Assembly (NCBI GenBank): GCA_000620185.1
Contig: JHVO01000009.1
Location: 248,001 to 312,000 of the forward strand
Length of the DNA stretch: 64,000 bases
DNA from: Geodermatophilaceae bacterium URHB0062
Lineage (GTDB): Bacteria; Actinomycetota; Actinomycetes; Mycobacteriales; Geodermatophilaceae
Direction: 5' to 3'
Shown: positions 41,733-51,635 of the stretch, piece after piece
Position numbering within the stretch: the first letter of the stretch is position 1
How the letters are laid out: each line of letters opens with the position of its first letter
Translations under genes and position numbers: made by a program
Notes under the pieces: generated by a model
Told to the model about the DNA's origin: nothing
Seen by the model: only the letters and a program-made list of their open reading frames with translations
Databases searched by the model: none

Positions 41733-41900
41733 TCAGCTGGTCGCGCCCTTGAGGGCCTCTGACAGCGCGGCCGCTTCGTCGGGGGACAGCTCCACCACCA
41801 GGCGACCGCCCCCCTCGAGCGGCACGCGCATGACCAGGCCGCGCCCCTCCTTGGTCACCTCGAGGGGACCTTCACCCGTGCGCGGCTTCATGGCCGCCAT
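41733..41900 (-). CDS. DUF3117 conserved small protein
   Basis: A 55-residue protein, MAAMKPRTGEGPLEVTKEGR followed by GLVMRVPLEGGGRLVVELSPDEAAALSEALKG. This is the near-invariant DUF3117 (Rv1211-like) family of actinobacteria. ATG 41898-41900 has GGAGG 8 bases upstream, so the longer 63-residue frame is rejected. Its position between glgA-side genes and tagA is the same as recalled for M. tuberculosis. Function unknown. Confidence 0.9.
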   Translation of the reverse strand: MAAMKPRTGEGPLEVTKEGRGLVMRVPLEGGGRLVVELSPDEAAALSEALKGATS

Positions 41901-42012
41901 GCGTGCCTCCTTCGCCGGCCGCACCCTGCCACCGTGGCAGAAGGGATGCGGCGTCCGTCGATGCTGTGCGCTCCGGTTCCAATGATCCCGTATGACGAGC
42001 TTCCGTCCAACA

Positions 42013-42582
42013 TCAGCCCCTGACGAGGGACGCGCGGAAGCACTCGGCCACGTGGTCGTCGACCATCCCGGTCGCCTGCATGAGGGCGTACGCGGTCGTC
42101 GGACCGACGAACACGAAGCCCCGCCGCTTGAGCTCCTTGGCCATCGCGACCGACTCGGGGCTCGTGGCCGGGACGTCGGCGAGCGTGGCTGGCCGGGGGC
42201 CCGCGCCGGTCGGGGCGAAGGACCAGAGCAGCTCCGAGAGCCCCTCGGGGAGCCGCTGCGCCGCGCGGGCGTTGGCGATCGAGGCGTTGATCTTGGCCCG
42301 GTTGCGGACGATGCCCGCGTCGGCCATCAGGCGCGCGAAGTCCTCGTCGGTGAAGGCGGCCACCGCGTCGATGGCGAAGCCGGCGAACGCCGACCGGAAC
42401 GCCGGCCGCTTGCGCAGGATGGTGATCCACGACAGGCCCGACTGGAAGGCCTCGAGGCAGAGCCGCTCGAACAGGGCGTCGTCCCCGTGCAGCGGCGTCC
42501 CCCACTCCTCGTCGTGGTACCGCACGTACTCGGGTGAGCTCGTCGCCCAGGCACAGCGGGGCACGCCGTCGTCGAGGTCCAC
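42013..42582 (-). CDS. tag: DNA-3-methyladenine glycosylase I
   Basis: A 189-residue TagA/HhH glycosylase. It begins DGVPRCAWATSSPEYVRYHDEEWGTPLHGDDALFERLCLEAFQSGLSWITILRKRPAFR, with the zinc-type Cys near the start and the aromatic pocket residues. LKRRGFVFVGPTTAYALMQATGMVDDH near the end holds the second part of the zinc site. It excises 3-methyladenine. GTG 42580-42582 fits the conserved N-terminus (start, then DDGxxRCxW); TAGCTT sits 7 bases upstream, so a leaderless message is possible. A start ten codons earlier is an alternative. Confidence 0.92.
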   Translation of the reverse strand: MDLDDGVPRCAWATSSPEYVRYHDEEWGTPLHGDDALFERLCLEAFQSGLSWITILRKRPAFRSAFAGFAIDAVAAFTDEDFARLMADAGIVRNRAKINASIANARAAQRLPEGLSELLWSFAPTGAGPRPATLADVPATSPESVAMAKELKRRGFVFVGPTTAYALMQATGMVDDHVAECFRASLVRG

Positions 42583-42629
42583 GCCGCGAAAGCTAGCGCG
42601 GGCCTCCGACATCCCGGCAGCGGCGCCGG

Positions 42630-43523
42630 TCAACGCACCGCGGCGTCGACCGCCTCGACGGTCTGCGGCGTCCGATTGCGCCGGGTGGCCAGCACACACC
42701 CGATCAGCACCAGCGGCAGTCCGACCGCGATGCCGAGGGTCAGCGGCTCGTCCAGCAGCAGCACGCCGAGCAGCACGGCCACCGCCGGGTTCACGAAGGT
42801 GATGACCAGCGCCCGTTGCGGGCCCACCTCCCGGATGAGCGCGAAGAACAGGGCGAGGGCCAGCGCCGTGCACACCATCCCGAGCAGCAGCAGCGACAGC
42901 AGCGCCTGGGACGACGCGTCGCCCAGCTCACCGAGCCGCGGCACGGCGAACGGCGCGTAGACCACGGCGGTGACGAACAGGGCGATCGAGCTCGCCGCGA
43001 CCCCGGACACCTCCGGCAGCTTCCGGCTCACGATGATCGGCGCCGTGGCGTAGCCGACCACCACGAGCAGCACGGCCGCGACCGGCAGCAGGTGCGCTCC
43101 GCCGACGTCCAGACCCAGCAGCGCGGCGATCCCCACGACGCCGACGCCCATCCCGGCGAGCCGGACGGCGGTCAGCCGCTCCTCCCCCACCAGCCGGCCG
43201 GCCAGCGCGGCGACGAAGGGCACGGTCGCGACCAGCAGCCCGGTCAGCGAGCTGGACAGCGACTGCTCGGCGGAGGCCAGCAGCAGCCACGGCGCAGTCA
43301 TCTCGAGCACGGTGAAGGCCAGCAGCGCCCGCCAGTGCCGCAGCGCCGGGCGCAGCTGGCCCCGCGCGATCGTCCATGGCAGCAGGAGCGCCGCGCCGAC
43401 GACGCAGCGCGCAAACACGACCGTCACCGGCGTGAGTTCGCCGACGGCGACCTTGATGAGCAGGTACGGGATGCCCCAGATCAGGGACATCGCGAGGAAC
43501 AGCAACCAGCCGCGGCGGCTCAC
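42630..43523 (-). CDS. EamA/DMT-family transporter
   Basis: A 297-residue ten-helix membrane protein with two EamA repeats (WLLFLAMSLIWGIPYLLIKVAVGELTPVTVVFARCVVGAALLLPW; then MVCTALALALFFALIREVGPQRALVITFVNPAVAVLLGVLLLDEPLTLGIAVG). It resembles the EamA subgroup of amino-acid or metabolite exporters and is unlike the one at 16477-17403 in sequence. GTG 43521-43523 precedes the first helix closely; upstream frames reading into the SRPBCC gene are not credible. Its substrate is unknown. Confidence 0.85.
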   Translation of the reverse strand: MSRRGWLLFLAMSLIWGIPYLLIKVAVGELTPVTVVFARCVVGAALLLPWTIARGQLRPALRHWRALLAFTVLEMTAPWLLLASAEQSLSSSLTGLLVATVPFVAALAGRLVGEERLTAVRLAGMGVGVVGIAALLGLDVGGAHLLPVAAVLLVVVGYATAPIIVSRKLPEVSGVAASSIALFVTAVVYAPFAVPRLGELGDASSQALLSLLLLGMVCTALALALFFALIREVGPQRALVITFVNPAVAVLLGVLLLDEPLTLGIAVGLPLVLIGCVLATRRNRTPQTVEAVDAAVR

Positions 43524-43597
43524 CCGCGTTCCCCCGTCCCGGACGTCGTCCTCACGCCGGTCATCTTCGCCGAGCCCCGCGCCGCTCTTCCGAGCGG

Positions 43598-44053
43598 CTA
43601 CCTGCCCCGGGCGGCGACGGCGGCGAAGCGCTTGAGCGACCAGCGGATGCCGAGCACCGCGAACGGCCGGACGAGGTACCAGCCGACCACGCCGAGGTAC
43701 CCGTAGGGCAGGTAGAGGCGCTCGGTCCAGACGAACGTCGAGTGCTGGCCGCGCGGCACGATCTCGAAGATGCCCGGCCCGCGGATCAGCCGGCCGGTGT
43801 GCTGCACCTCGACCAGCCGCGGCGGCTCCCACTTCGTGATGATCATGGTGTCGAGGACGCCGACGTGCCGGCCGCCGGGCAGCGGCAGCCCGGTGCGGGC
43901 GGCGAGCCGGCCGTGCAGCCGCTGGGCGTCCCCTCCCACGGTCCGGACGTCGGTGGCGACCATCCACTCGCCCTGGCTCTCCCAGTCGGTGAGCACGGCC
44001 CACACCCGTTCGGGCGGGGCGTCGACGTCGATCCGCTCGGTCAGCTCAGGCAC
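43598..44053 (-). CDS. SRPBCC family protein
   Basis: A 151-residue START/Bet v1-like protein: ELTERIDVDAPPERVWAVLTDWESQGEWMVATDVRTVGG, then VGVLDTMIITKWEPPRLVEVQHTGRLIRGPGIFEIVPRG and a hydrophobic PYGYLGVVGWYLVRPFAVLGIRWSLKRF end. It is a helix-grip fold for binding lipids or polyketides in a hydrophobic cavity. ATG overlaps the 3' end of the DivIVA-like gene by 8 bases, so it belongs to the leftward LOG-DivIVA operon. Confidence 0.85.
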   Translation of the reverse strand: MPELTERIDVDAPPERVWAVLTDWESQGEWMVATDVRTVGGDAQRLHGRLAARTGLPLPGGRHVGVLDTMIITKWEPPRLVEVQHTGRLIRGPGIFEIVPRGQHSTFVWTERLYLPYGYLGVVGWYLVRPFAVLGIRWSLKRFAAVAARGR

Positions 44054-44449
44054 GCGGTGCCTCCTCCTCGCCCGGGGACGGCGCGTTCGGGGCGATGTCC
44101 TCGGCCCGGGGGGCGTCCTCGTCGTCCTTCGGGCGGGGCGCCGGCGACGGATGCGCCGGTAGGCGGTGCCGCAGCCGGGCGAGCTCGGCGTCCCGCTCGT
44201 CGAGGACGAGGGCGAACTGCTCGAGCAGCCAGTCGACCTCGGTCATCCGGTAGCCGCGGAAGGCCACCGAGATCCGCAGCGCACGGATGTCGTCGGAGGT
44301 GACCGGGCGGTCGTCGGGCAGCTCCACCGGCGAGCGGTCGAGCTCGGCCGGCGGCTGGGTCTCGCCCCGCCCGAGCAGCATCGACGCGCCGAGGAACAGC
44401 AGGGCGCCGACGACCAGGACGCCGAGGACGAACAGGAGGAAGCCGAGCA

Positions 44450-44450
<1 letters not shown>
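44046..44450 (-). CDS. DivIVA domain-containing membrane protein
   Basis: A 134-residue protein with an N-terminal transmembrane helix (LGFLLFVLGVLVVGALLFLGASMLL) and a DivIVA/DUF-like segment DRPVTSDDIRALRISVAFRGYRMTEVDWLLEQFALVLDERDAELARLRHRL, which has the conserved FRGYRMTEVD motif and predicted coiled-coil. The tail is acidic and Pro-rich. It resembles Rv1209 of M. tuberculosis, which also lies next to tagA. Its role in polar or division-site organisation is inferred from the motif. Confidence 0.85.
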
Positions 44451-45276
<826 letters not shown>

Positions 45277-45280
<4 letters not shown>

Positions 45281-46395
45281 GCGCTGCTCCCGGACAGGTA
45301 GGCGATCAGGGCGTCCTCCGCCGGCTGCAGCCGGTCGACGAGCACGTGTTCCTCGCGGGTGTGGGCGAGCGTCGGGTCACCCGGGCCGTAGTTGACCGCG
45401 GGGATGCCGAAGGCGGCGAAGCGGGCGACGTCGGTCCAGCCCAGCTTGGCCCGCGCCGGGCGCCCGACCGCCGCGACGAACGCGGCGGCCGCAGGTTCGG
45501 CCAGCCCGGGCAGCGCTCCCCCGGCGCTGTCGGTGACCGTGAACGACGCGCCGTCGGCGATCGCCTCGGCGAAGACGTCCCGCACGTGCGCCTCGGCGGC
45601 GTCCTCGTCGCGGTCGGGGGCGTAGCGGAAGTTCACCGTCAGCGCGGCCTCGTCGGGAATCACGTTGCCCGCCACCCCGCCGGAGATGCCGACCGCGTTG
45701 AGCCCCTCGCGGTAGGTGCAGCCGTCGATCTCGACCTCACGCGGACGGTAGGCGGCCAGCGCGGTCACGGCGCCGGTCAGCCCGTGGATCGCGTTGATGC
45801 CGAGCCAGCTCCGGGCGCTGTGGGCCCGCCGTCCCTTGGTCTCCAGGCGGGCACGCAGCGTGCCCTGGCAGCCGGCCTCGATCTCGCCGTCGGTGGGCTC
45901 CATCAGGATCGCGAGGTCGCCGTAGAGCCAGCCCCGCTTCTCCCGTGCCACCCGGCCGAGGCCGTTCTTCACGGACTCGACCTCCTCGTTGTCGTAGAAG
46001 ACGAACGTGAGGTCGTGCGCGGGCTCGGCACCGGGGACGCCGAACCGGCCGGCGAGCCGCAGCATCACGGCGTCCCCCGACTTCATGTCGCTCGTGCCGC
46101 AGCCGTACAGCCGCTCCGCCCCGTCGACGGCACGCAGCTCCGAAGGCACGTTGTCGGCGATCGGCACCGTGTCGAGGTGCCCGGCGAGGACGATCCGTGA
46201 CGGGAGCCCCAGGTTGGTCCGCGCGAGGACGGAGTTGCCCACCCGCTCCACCTCGAGCCCGCCGACGGCACGCAGGGCCACCTCCACCGCGTCGGCGAGC
46301 GGCTCCTCGGTGCCCGAGACCGACGGTGCGTCGACCAGCGCGCGGGTCAGCGTGAGGACGTCGGCGGACAGGTCGAGCTCGGGAAGGGCACCCAC
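45277..46395 (-). CDS. dapE: Succinyl-diaminopimelate desuccinylase
   Basis: A 372-residue M20 metallohydrolase. Metal-site motifs are [16 protein letters not shown] (His, Asp), [14 protein letters not shown] (bridging Asp), [16 protein letters not shown] (catalytic Glu-Glu), [16 protein letters not shown], and the final [18 protein letters not shown] histidine. It releases LL-diaminopimelate for lysine and peptidoglycan. GTG start 46393-46395. It is divergent from dapD across 71 bases, and dapC is 3.6 kb away. Confidence 0.93.
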
Positions 46396-46466
46396 GGCTT
46401 CTGACCTTAGGGCGCTGGCGCCGCACCGGCCCCACCCGGCACGGCGCGGCTCGGTAGCGTTCGGGC

Positions 46467-47444
46467 GTGACCGCCGCCGTCCCCACCTCCGCCGTCGCCG
46501 CCGGCCTCGCCACCGTCACCCCTACGGGGACGGTGCTCGACACCTGGTTCCCGGAGCCCCGCCTGGGTGCTCCCGAGGGGGCACGGCCGGGCACGACCCG
46601 CCTCGGCGCCCTCGAGCTGTCCGGCGAGCTGGGCCCCGACTACGGCGGGCTGGTGCGCCGCGACGAGGCCCGCGGCGTGGAGATCATCGCCGTCCGCACC
46701 GTGATCCCCGACCTGTCGGCGCCGCCCGTCGACACGCACGACGTCTGGCTGCGCCTGCACCTGCTCTCGCACCGGCTGATCCGGCCGCACGGCGCGAACC
46801 TGACCGGCATCTTCGGGCTGCTCACCAACGTCGCCTGGACCAGCGCCGGGCCGGTCGAGGCGGCCGGGTTCAACGCCCACCGGTTGCGCGCCGCGGTCGG
46901 CCACGTGACGGTGTTCGGCGTCGACAAGTTCCCGCGGATGGTCGACTACGTCATCCCCTCCGGCGTCCGCATCGCCGACGGCGACCGCGTGCGCCTCGGC
47001 GCGCACCTGGCCGAGGGGACGACGGTCATGCACGAGGGGTTCGTGAACTACAACGCGGGCACGCTCGGGCCGTCGATGGTCGAGGGGCGGATCAGCGCCG
47101 GCGTCGTCGTCGGGCCGGACAGCGACATCGGCGGTGGCTCGTCGATCATGGGCACGCTCTCGGGGGGCGGCACGCACGTCATCTCGATCGGCAGCGGGTG
47201 CCTGCTCGGCGCGAACGCCGGCATCGGCATCTCCCTCGGCGACGGCTGCGTCGTCGAGGCCGGCTGCTACGTCACCGCCGGGTCCCGGGTCGCCCTGCCC
47301 GACGGCTCGGTGGTGAAGGCCCGCGACCTGTCGGGCCGGAACGGGCTGCTGTTCCGGCGCAACAGCCTGAGCGGCGCCCTCGAGGCGCTCACCCGCGACG
47401 GCAACTGGGGCGCGCTCAACGCCGAGCTCCACGCGAATACATAG
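46467..47444 (+). CDS. dapD: Tetrahydrodipicolinate N-succinyltransferase, actinobacterial type
   Basis: A 325-residue protein. An N-terminal alpha/beta region ([19 protein letters not shown]...) and middle domain lead to a left-handed beta-helix of hexapeptide repeats: [83 protein letters not shown]. This is the distinct actinobacterial DapD subfamily. TAGCGT ends 6 bases before GTG 46467, suggesting a leaderless mRNA. A structured element begins at its stop codon. Confidence 0.94.
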   Translation: MTAAVPTSAVAAGLATVTPTGTVLDTWFPEPRLGAPEGARPGTTRLGALELSGELGPDYGGLVRRDEARGVEIIAVRTVIPDLSAPPVDTHDVWLRLHLLSHRLIRPHGANLTGIFGLLTNVAWTSAGPVEAAGFNAHRLRAAVGHVTVFGVDKFPRMVDYVIPSGVRIADGDRVRLGAHLAEGTTVMHEGFVNYNAGTLGPSMVEGRISAGVVVGPDSDIGGGSSIMGTLSGGGTHVISIGSGCLLGANAGIGISLGDGCVVEAGCYVTAGSRVALPDGSVVKARDLSGRNGLLFRRNSLSGALEALTRDGNWGALNAELHANT

Positions 47445-47544
47445 TCGCCCCTCTGGGGCGACACCGCGGCCACGTGCCGTCCCCTGCCCACGTTGAGCCG
47501 TTGCGTCGTGCCTGCGCGGAACCCTCCGGGCCCCACTCGGCACG
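47444..47544 (+). repeat. Structured 3'-UTR element, copy after dapD
   Basis: The element begins at the last base of the dapD stop with hairpin GTCGCCCC-TCT-GGGGCGAC. ACCGCGGCCACGTGCCGTCC, a CGTTGAGCCGT box and an arm pair GTCGTGCC...GGCACGAC enclosing GCGGA, CCTCCGG and CCCCACTCG follow. The copy downstream of tatB has the same boxes and order but different paired stems. Compare 22894-22990. Confidence 0.7.
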
Positions 47545-47561
47545 ACAACCCACCTCCGGAG

Positions 47562-48668
47562 TCAGGTCAGGTTCGCGGGCGCCTCCGCGGGGACGTCGAG
47601 GTGCTCGAGCAGCGCCACAGTGAACTCCTGCGGCCGCTCGACGTGCGGCGAGTGCCCCACGTCAGGAAAGACCACCTCGCGGTAGGCGCCGCCCGCGGCG
47701 GCGTACCGGTCGAGCACCGTGCGGGTCTGGGTGACCATCGGCTGCGGCGCGAATGCGTCCGCGCCCGGCCACCCGGGGACGGCGCCGACCGAGCCCAGGA
47801 ACGCGAGGTCGAAGACGGAGGTGTCCGACACGATCTGGTCGGCGTCGCCGCGGATCCACAGGATCCGCGGCTTCCGGGGCAGGTCGACGATGCCGGAGAC
47901 GTCGAACACCGTGGGCGCCATCGTGTTGAGCACGCCACGAGGGCCTGGCGCGACGCCCGGCCATGCGGTGACCGGGACGGAATCGCCCGGATAGTTGTCC
48001 AGGCCCGTGCGGGTGCTGTTCATCGACGCGACGAACGCGTCCTCCAGGTCCGGGTCGAGCGGCAGCGAGCCCGGGGCCACGTAGTACGCGCGGAGGACCG
48101 ACCGCGGGCTCAGCGGGCTCGAGTCGGTCGTGTCACCCGCGGCGATCGCCGCGACGAAGCCCGGATTGGCCGCGCCCCCACCCGAACCGGTTCCGTCGGG
48201 ATGCACCCGGACGCCGTCGGCGCCGACCGTCCCGCCGAACCCGTACGGGGACACCGGCGCGACGAGCGCGACCGAGGCGACCGTGTCGGGGTGGTCGAGC
48301 AGGTACTGCAGCACGACACCGCCGCCCATGCTCCAGCCGACCAGGTGCACCCGGTCCAGCCCCAGGGCGTCGACGAGCGCGGCGAGGTCGTCGGACCAGT
48401 CGCGCACGCCCCTCGTCGCCTCCACGGGGAGCGGCTCGGCGTCCCCGTACCCGCGCAGGTCCACCGCCAGGGCGCGGTGCCGGCCGGCCGCGGCCAGCGC
48501 GAGCAGTTGCTGCTGCCAGAACACCGACGAGCTGACGTTGCCGTGCACGAACAGGACCGCTTCGCCGGCACCGGTGGGCGTCTGACCGGCAGGGTGCAGC
48601 ACGGACTGGACCGCGCGTGCGGTCTCGACACGACTCGCGGCGATGCCGGGCAGCAGGACGTCGACCAT
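47562..48668 (-). CDS. Alpha/beta-hydrolase fold protein
   Basis: A 368-residue hydrolase. The oxyanion segment AVLFVHGNVSSSVFWQQQLLAL, DLRGYGDAEPLPVEATRGVRDW, the nucleophile elbow LVGWSMGGGVVLQYLLD (GxSxG serine) and a late VVFPDVGHSPHVERPQEF (histidine) are all visible. The acid is probably in LWIRGDADQIV. A long lid domain lies between (SPYGFGGTVGADGVRVHPDGTGSGGG onward). Substrate unknown. It converges with dapD, with the structured element between. Confidence 0.87.
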   Translation of the reverse strand: MVDVLLPGIAASRVETARAVQSVLHPAGQTPTGAGEAVLFVHGNVSSSVFWQQQLLALAAAGRHRALAVDLRGYGDAEPLPVEATRGVRDWSDDLAALVDALGLDRVHLVGWSMGGGVVLQYLLDHPDTVASVALVAPVSPYGFGGTVGADGVRVHPDGTGSGGGAANPGFVAAIAAGDTTDSSPLSPRSVLRAYYVAPGSLPLDPDLEDAFVASMNSTRTGLDNYPGDSVPVTAWPGVAPGPRGVLNTMAPTVFDVSGIVDLPRKPRILWIRGDADQIVSDTSVFDLAFLGSVGAVPGWPGADAFAPQPMVTQTRTVLDRYAAAGGAYREVVFPDVGHSPHVERPQEFTVALLEHLDVPAEAPANLT

Positions 48669-48798
48669 CGGTTCTCCCTCGGGGTCGGGCGGGCCGGCTC
48701 ACGCTAGCGACGCCGGGCGCTCCGCGACAGGCCCGGAACCCGGAGAGTGACCTGGGGCACACGGGAAACGTCGCTCCCCCGATCTAGAGTCGCCCGCG

Positions 48799-49491
48799 AT
48801 GAGTTCCACCCGCACCGCTGTCCGGCGGCGACAACCCCGCCGGACCGGAGCGGGGGCCGGCCGCCGGACCACGCCACGGAAAACGCGCCGTCGCTCGGTA
48901 GCCGGACGGCGCCGCACCCGTCCCGCGGCCGGCCGGCGCCCGAGCCGGAACGGGCTGGCCACGGTCGCCGGTCGCTGGTGGCCCACCCTGCTCGTGGCCG
49001 CTGCGATCCTCGCCGGCGTGGCCTGGCACAGCGCGGACACGTCCATGCCGGTGCACGTCGGCACGTGCAGCGTGCGCGGGACCGCGGTGACGCTGACCGG
49101 CGAGCAGGCGACCAACGCCGCCACGATCGCCCGCGTGGGTCGCGACCGGGGCCTGCCGGAGCGGGCCGTGGTGATCGCGCTGGCGACGGCCCTCCAGGAG
49201 TCGAGGCTGCGCAACCTGAACTACGGGGATCGCGACTCCCTCGGGCTGTTCCAGCAGCGCCCTTCCCAGGGCTGGGGAACGCCGGCGCAGGTGCGCGATC
49301 CCGTCTACGCGGCCGGTCGCTTCTACGACCACCTCGTGGCCGTGCCGCACTGGCAGACCGGCCGGCTCACCGATGTTGCTCAGGCAGTTCAACGCAGCGG
49401 CTTTCCGGAGGCGTACCAGAAGCATGAGGCGACGGCCGTAGCGTTGGCGAAGGCCTTGGCCCCACGCTCCACCACGCTCAGCTGCCGCTGA
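48799..49491 (+). CDS. Membrane-anchored lysozyme-like (lytic transglycosylase-fold) protein
   Basis: A 230-residue protein. The first 55 residues are extremely Arg-rich (RTAVRRRQPRRTGAGAGRRT...), followed by one transmembrane helix (WWPTLLVAAAILAGVAW), then an extracytoplasmic domain: GEQATNAATIARVGRDRGLPERAVVIALATALQESRLRNLNYGDRDSLGLFQQRPSQGWGTPAQVRDPVYAAGRFYDHL. The ALATALQES...GLFQQRPSQGWG pattern is that of actinobacterial lysozyme-like proteins, with the glutamate in LQES a likely catalytic residue. TAGAGT lies 8 bases before ATG, suggesting a leaderless mRNA. The final 14 bases overlap the convergent GNAT gene. Confidence 0.8.
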   Translation: MSSTRTAVRRRQPRRTGAGAGRRTTPRKTRRRSVAGRRRTRPAAGRRPSRNGLATVAGRWWPTLLVAAAILAGVAWHSADTSMPVHVGTCSVRGTAVTLTGEQATNAATIARVGRDRGLPERAVVIALATALQESRLRNLNYGDRDSLGLFQQRPSQGWGTPAQVRDPVYAAGRFYDHLVAVPHWQTGRLTDVAQAVQRSGFPEAYQKHEATAVALAKALAPRSTTLSCR

Positions 49492-49984
49492 GGCGCACCA
49501 GCTCGACGAATGGCCGTCCGCCCGGACCGGCGAACTCGCGCACCGGTCGAAAGCCGGCCGAGGTGCACAGGCGGATGGAGCGCTCGTTGAACGCGGCGAC
49601 CGCGGCGCGCAGGCGGGCCGCACCGAACCGCTCGGTCGCGAACCGGACGACCTCGGGCATCAGAGCGGTCGCCAGCCCCTGGCTCACCCGGTCGGGGTCG
49701 AGTCCGGCGCCGACGTCGACGGTCCCCGCTTGCGCCTCCTGCCCGACCACCCGGCCCTCGGGCCCGAAGCAGACGAACCCGGCGACCTCGCCCTCGACCT
49801 CGACGGGGTAGTAGCCGAGGCCGTCGGCGTCGCGCGCGGTCAGCAGGGCGACCGCGTCGGCGGAGGACAGGTCGTACAGGTCGAAGGGCGGGTCGTAGGA
49901 CCAGGCCGCGATCGCGCGTGCCTCCTCGGCAGCGAATGGACGGTCCAGCAGGACGACGGAACGAGCCCCCTCCGGACCGGTCAT
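49478..49984 (-). CDS. GNAT family N-acetyltransferase
   Basis: A 168-residue acetyltransferase of the RimI-like group: FAAEEARAIAAWSYDPPFDLYDLSSADAVALL, then GFVCFGPEGRVVGQEAQAGTVDVGAGLDPDRVSQGLATALMPEVVRFATERFGAARLRAAVAAFNERSIRLCTSAGFRPVREF. The acetyl-CoA loop is visible in GLDPDRVSQGLATALM. ATG 49982-49984 overlaps the dapC stop (ATGA), so it ends the leftward fdx-dapC-GNAT operon. Substrate unknown. Confidence 0.87.
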   Translation of the reverse strand: MTGPEGARSVVLLDRPFAAEEARAIAAWSYDPPFDLYDLSSADAVALLTARDADGLGYYPVEVEGEVAGFVCFGPEGRVVGQEAQAGTVDVGAGLDPDRVSQGLATALMPEVVRFATERFGAARLRAAVAAFNERSIRLCTSAGFRPVREFAGPGGRPFVELVRLSGS

Positions 49985-51102
49985 CCCCGCAGACGCTCGG
50001 CGGCGGCCGCGATGCGCTCGTCGGTGGCGGTCAGGGCCATGCGCACGTGCTGCGACCCGGCGGGCCCGTAGAAGCTGCCCGGGGCGGCGACGATGCCGAG
50101 GCCGGCCAGCCAGTCGATCGTCGTCCAGCAGTCCTCGTCGCGGGTGACCCACAGGTACAGGCCGGCCTCGGAGTGCTCGATGCGGGCGCCGGCCGCGCGG
50201 ACCGCGTCGGCGAGAAGCTCCCGGCGCGCGCCGTACCGGGCGCGCTGCGCCTCCACGTGGGCGTCGTCGGCAAGAGCCGCGGCCATGGCGGCCTGCACCG
50301 GCCCGGGCACCAGCAGCCCGAGGTGGCGGCGCACCTCCCAGACCCGCCGCACGAGCGCCGGGTCGCCGGAGAGCAACCCGGCCCGGTACCCGGCGGCGGT
50401 GGACTGCTTCGACAGCGAGTGGACGGCGAGCAGTCCGGTGTGGTCGTCCCCGGCCACCTCTGGATGGAGGAGGGAGCGCGGGGTGACGTCCCAGCCGAGA
50501 GTCGCGTAGCACTCGTCGGCGACGACGGGGACGCCGTGCGTGCGCCCCCACTCGACCCACGCCCGGAGCTGCTCGTCGGTCAGCACCCGGCCGTGCGGGT
50601 TGCCCGGCGAGTTCAGCCAGACGAGCACCACACCGGCCGCGTCGGGCGGCGGGCTGTCGCAGCGGCGCACCGACAGGCCGGCCAGCACGGCGCCCACCTC
50701 GTAGGTCGGGTAGGCGACCTCGGGGATGACCACCGTGCCGCCCCCGCGGAGGCCCAGCAGGGTGGGCAGGAGCGCCACCAGCTCCTTGGAGCCGACTGTG
50801 GGGATGACCGACGGATCGGTGCCCAGCGGATCGGCCAGCCGGACGCCGAGTCGTCGTTCGAGCCAGCCGGCCGCGGCGGTGCGCAGCGCGGCGGTGCCCA
50901 GGGCCGTGGGATAGCCAGGTGCGTTACCGGCCCCGGCCAGGGCGTCGCTCAGCACCGCTGGGGTGTCGTCGACCGGCGTGCCGATCGACAGGTCGACCAC
51001 CCCGCCGGGGTGCTGCGCGGCTCGGGCGCGCGCCCCGGTCAGGGAGTCCCACGGGAAGTCGGGCAGCTGGTGCGTCGACGCCCCGTGAACCGGGGTGGTC
51101 AG
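49981..51102 (-). CDS. dapC: Succinyldiaminopimelate transaminase, apparent CTG start
   Basis: A 373-residue class I aminotransferase. It has the conserved N-terminus QLPDFPWDSLTGARARAAQHPGGVVDLSIGTPVDDTP, PGYPTALGTAALRTAAAGWL, WLNSPGNPHGRVL, ADECYATLGW and the PLP lysine in VHSLSKQSTAAGYRAG. The first ATG/GTG/TTG in frame is the GTG inside VVDLSIGTP, which would delete the family FPWDSL motif. The only candidate upstream is CTG 51100-51102, overlapping the ferredoxin stop as CTGA. It aminates succinyl-2-amino-6-ketopimelate between DapD and DapE. Confidence 0.88.
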   Translation of the reverse strand: MTTPVHGASTHQLPDFPWDSLTGARARAAQHPGGVVDLSIGTPVDDTPAVLSDALAGAGNAPGYPTALGTAALRTAAAGWLERRLGVRLADPLGTDPSVIPTVGSKELVALLPTLLGLRGGGTVVIPEVAYPTYEVGAVLAGLSVRRCDSPPPDAAGVVLVWLNSPGNPHGRVLTDEQLRAWVEWGRTHGVPVVADECYATLGWDVTPRSLLHPEVAGDDHTGLLAVHSLSKQSTAAGYRAGLLSGDPALVRRVWEVRRHLGLLVPGPVQAAMAAALADDAHVEAQRARYGARRELLADAVRAAGARIEHSEAGLYLWVTRDEDCWTTIDWLAGLGIVAAPGSFYGPAGSQHVRMALTATDERIAAAAERLRG

Positions 51103-51425
51103 TGGTCGTCCCCCTGCGGCGGGAGCGCGGCCACGAGCGGGTGGTCCTTGGGGATCTTGCCGGTCTTGGCGGCGCCACCGGGGCTGCCCAGGTCGGAGAA
51201 GAACTCCACGTTGGCGTTGTAGAAGTCCTTCCACTTGTCCGGGACGTCGTCCTCGTAGTAGATGGCTTCCACGGGGCACACCGGCTCGCAGGCACCGCAG
51301 TCGACGCACTCGTCGGGGTGGATGTAGAGCATCCGGTCGCCCTCGTAGATGCAGTCCACCGGGCACTCGTCGATGCACGCCTTGTCGAGGACGTCGACGC
51401 AGGGCTGTGTGATGACGTAGGTCAC
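51099..51425 (-). CDS. fdxA: 7Fe ferredoxin (FdxA/FdxC type)
   Basis: A 108-residue ferredoxin with the two cluster motifs TYVITQPCVDVLDKACIDECPVDCIYEGDRMLYIHPDECVDCGACEPVCPVEAIYYEDDVPDKW. The cysteine set C-x7-C-x3-CP-x2-C... and C-x2-C-x2-C-x3-CP predicts one [3Fe-4S] and one [4Fe-4S] cluster. GTG 51423-51425 has GGAGG upstream. Co-transcribed with dapC, as Rv1177-Rv1178 in M. tuberculosis (recalled). Electron donor for an unknown partner, perhaps a cytochrome P450. Confidence 0.93.
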   Translation of the reverse strand: MTYVITQPCVDVLDKACIDECPVDCIYEGDRMLYIHPDECVDCGACEPVCPVEAIYYEDDVPDKWKDFYNANVEFFSDLGSPGGAAKTGKIPKDHPLVAALPPQGDDH

Positions 51426-51635
51426 GGAGGTTCCCTCCCAGGGCGCGCAGAGCGGTAACCGCTGGCAGAGGGCATGCCGGACCAGCGGTGATCGAGCCCT
51501 CCCAGTATGCCGCCCCGGTGGGGTGCGGGCGCGACCGGTGTCCCGGCCGGCGGCTGTCGAAACCATCACTCCCCCCAAGGGGGTGACCGGGAGGGCCCGA
51601 CTCAAGCACTCGGGCGCACGGCCGATCTTGACCGC

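Noticed and set aside
51566-51586. C-run/G-run near-palindrome (TCACTCCCCC...GGGGGTGA) in the ferredoxin/GGDEF-EAL gap
   Set aside because: Could be an operator but is short and dominated by homopolymer runs; not enough to call.
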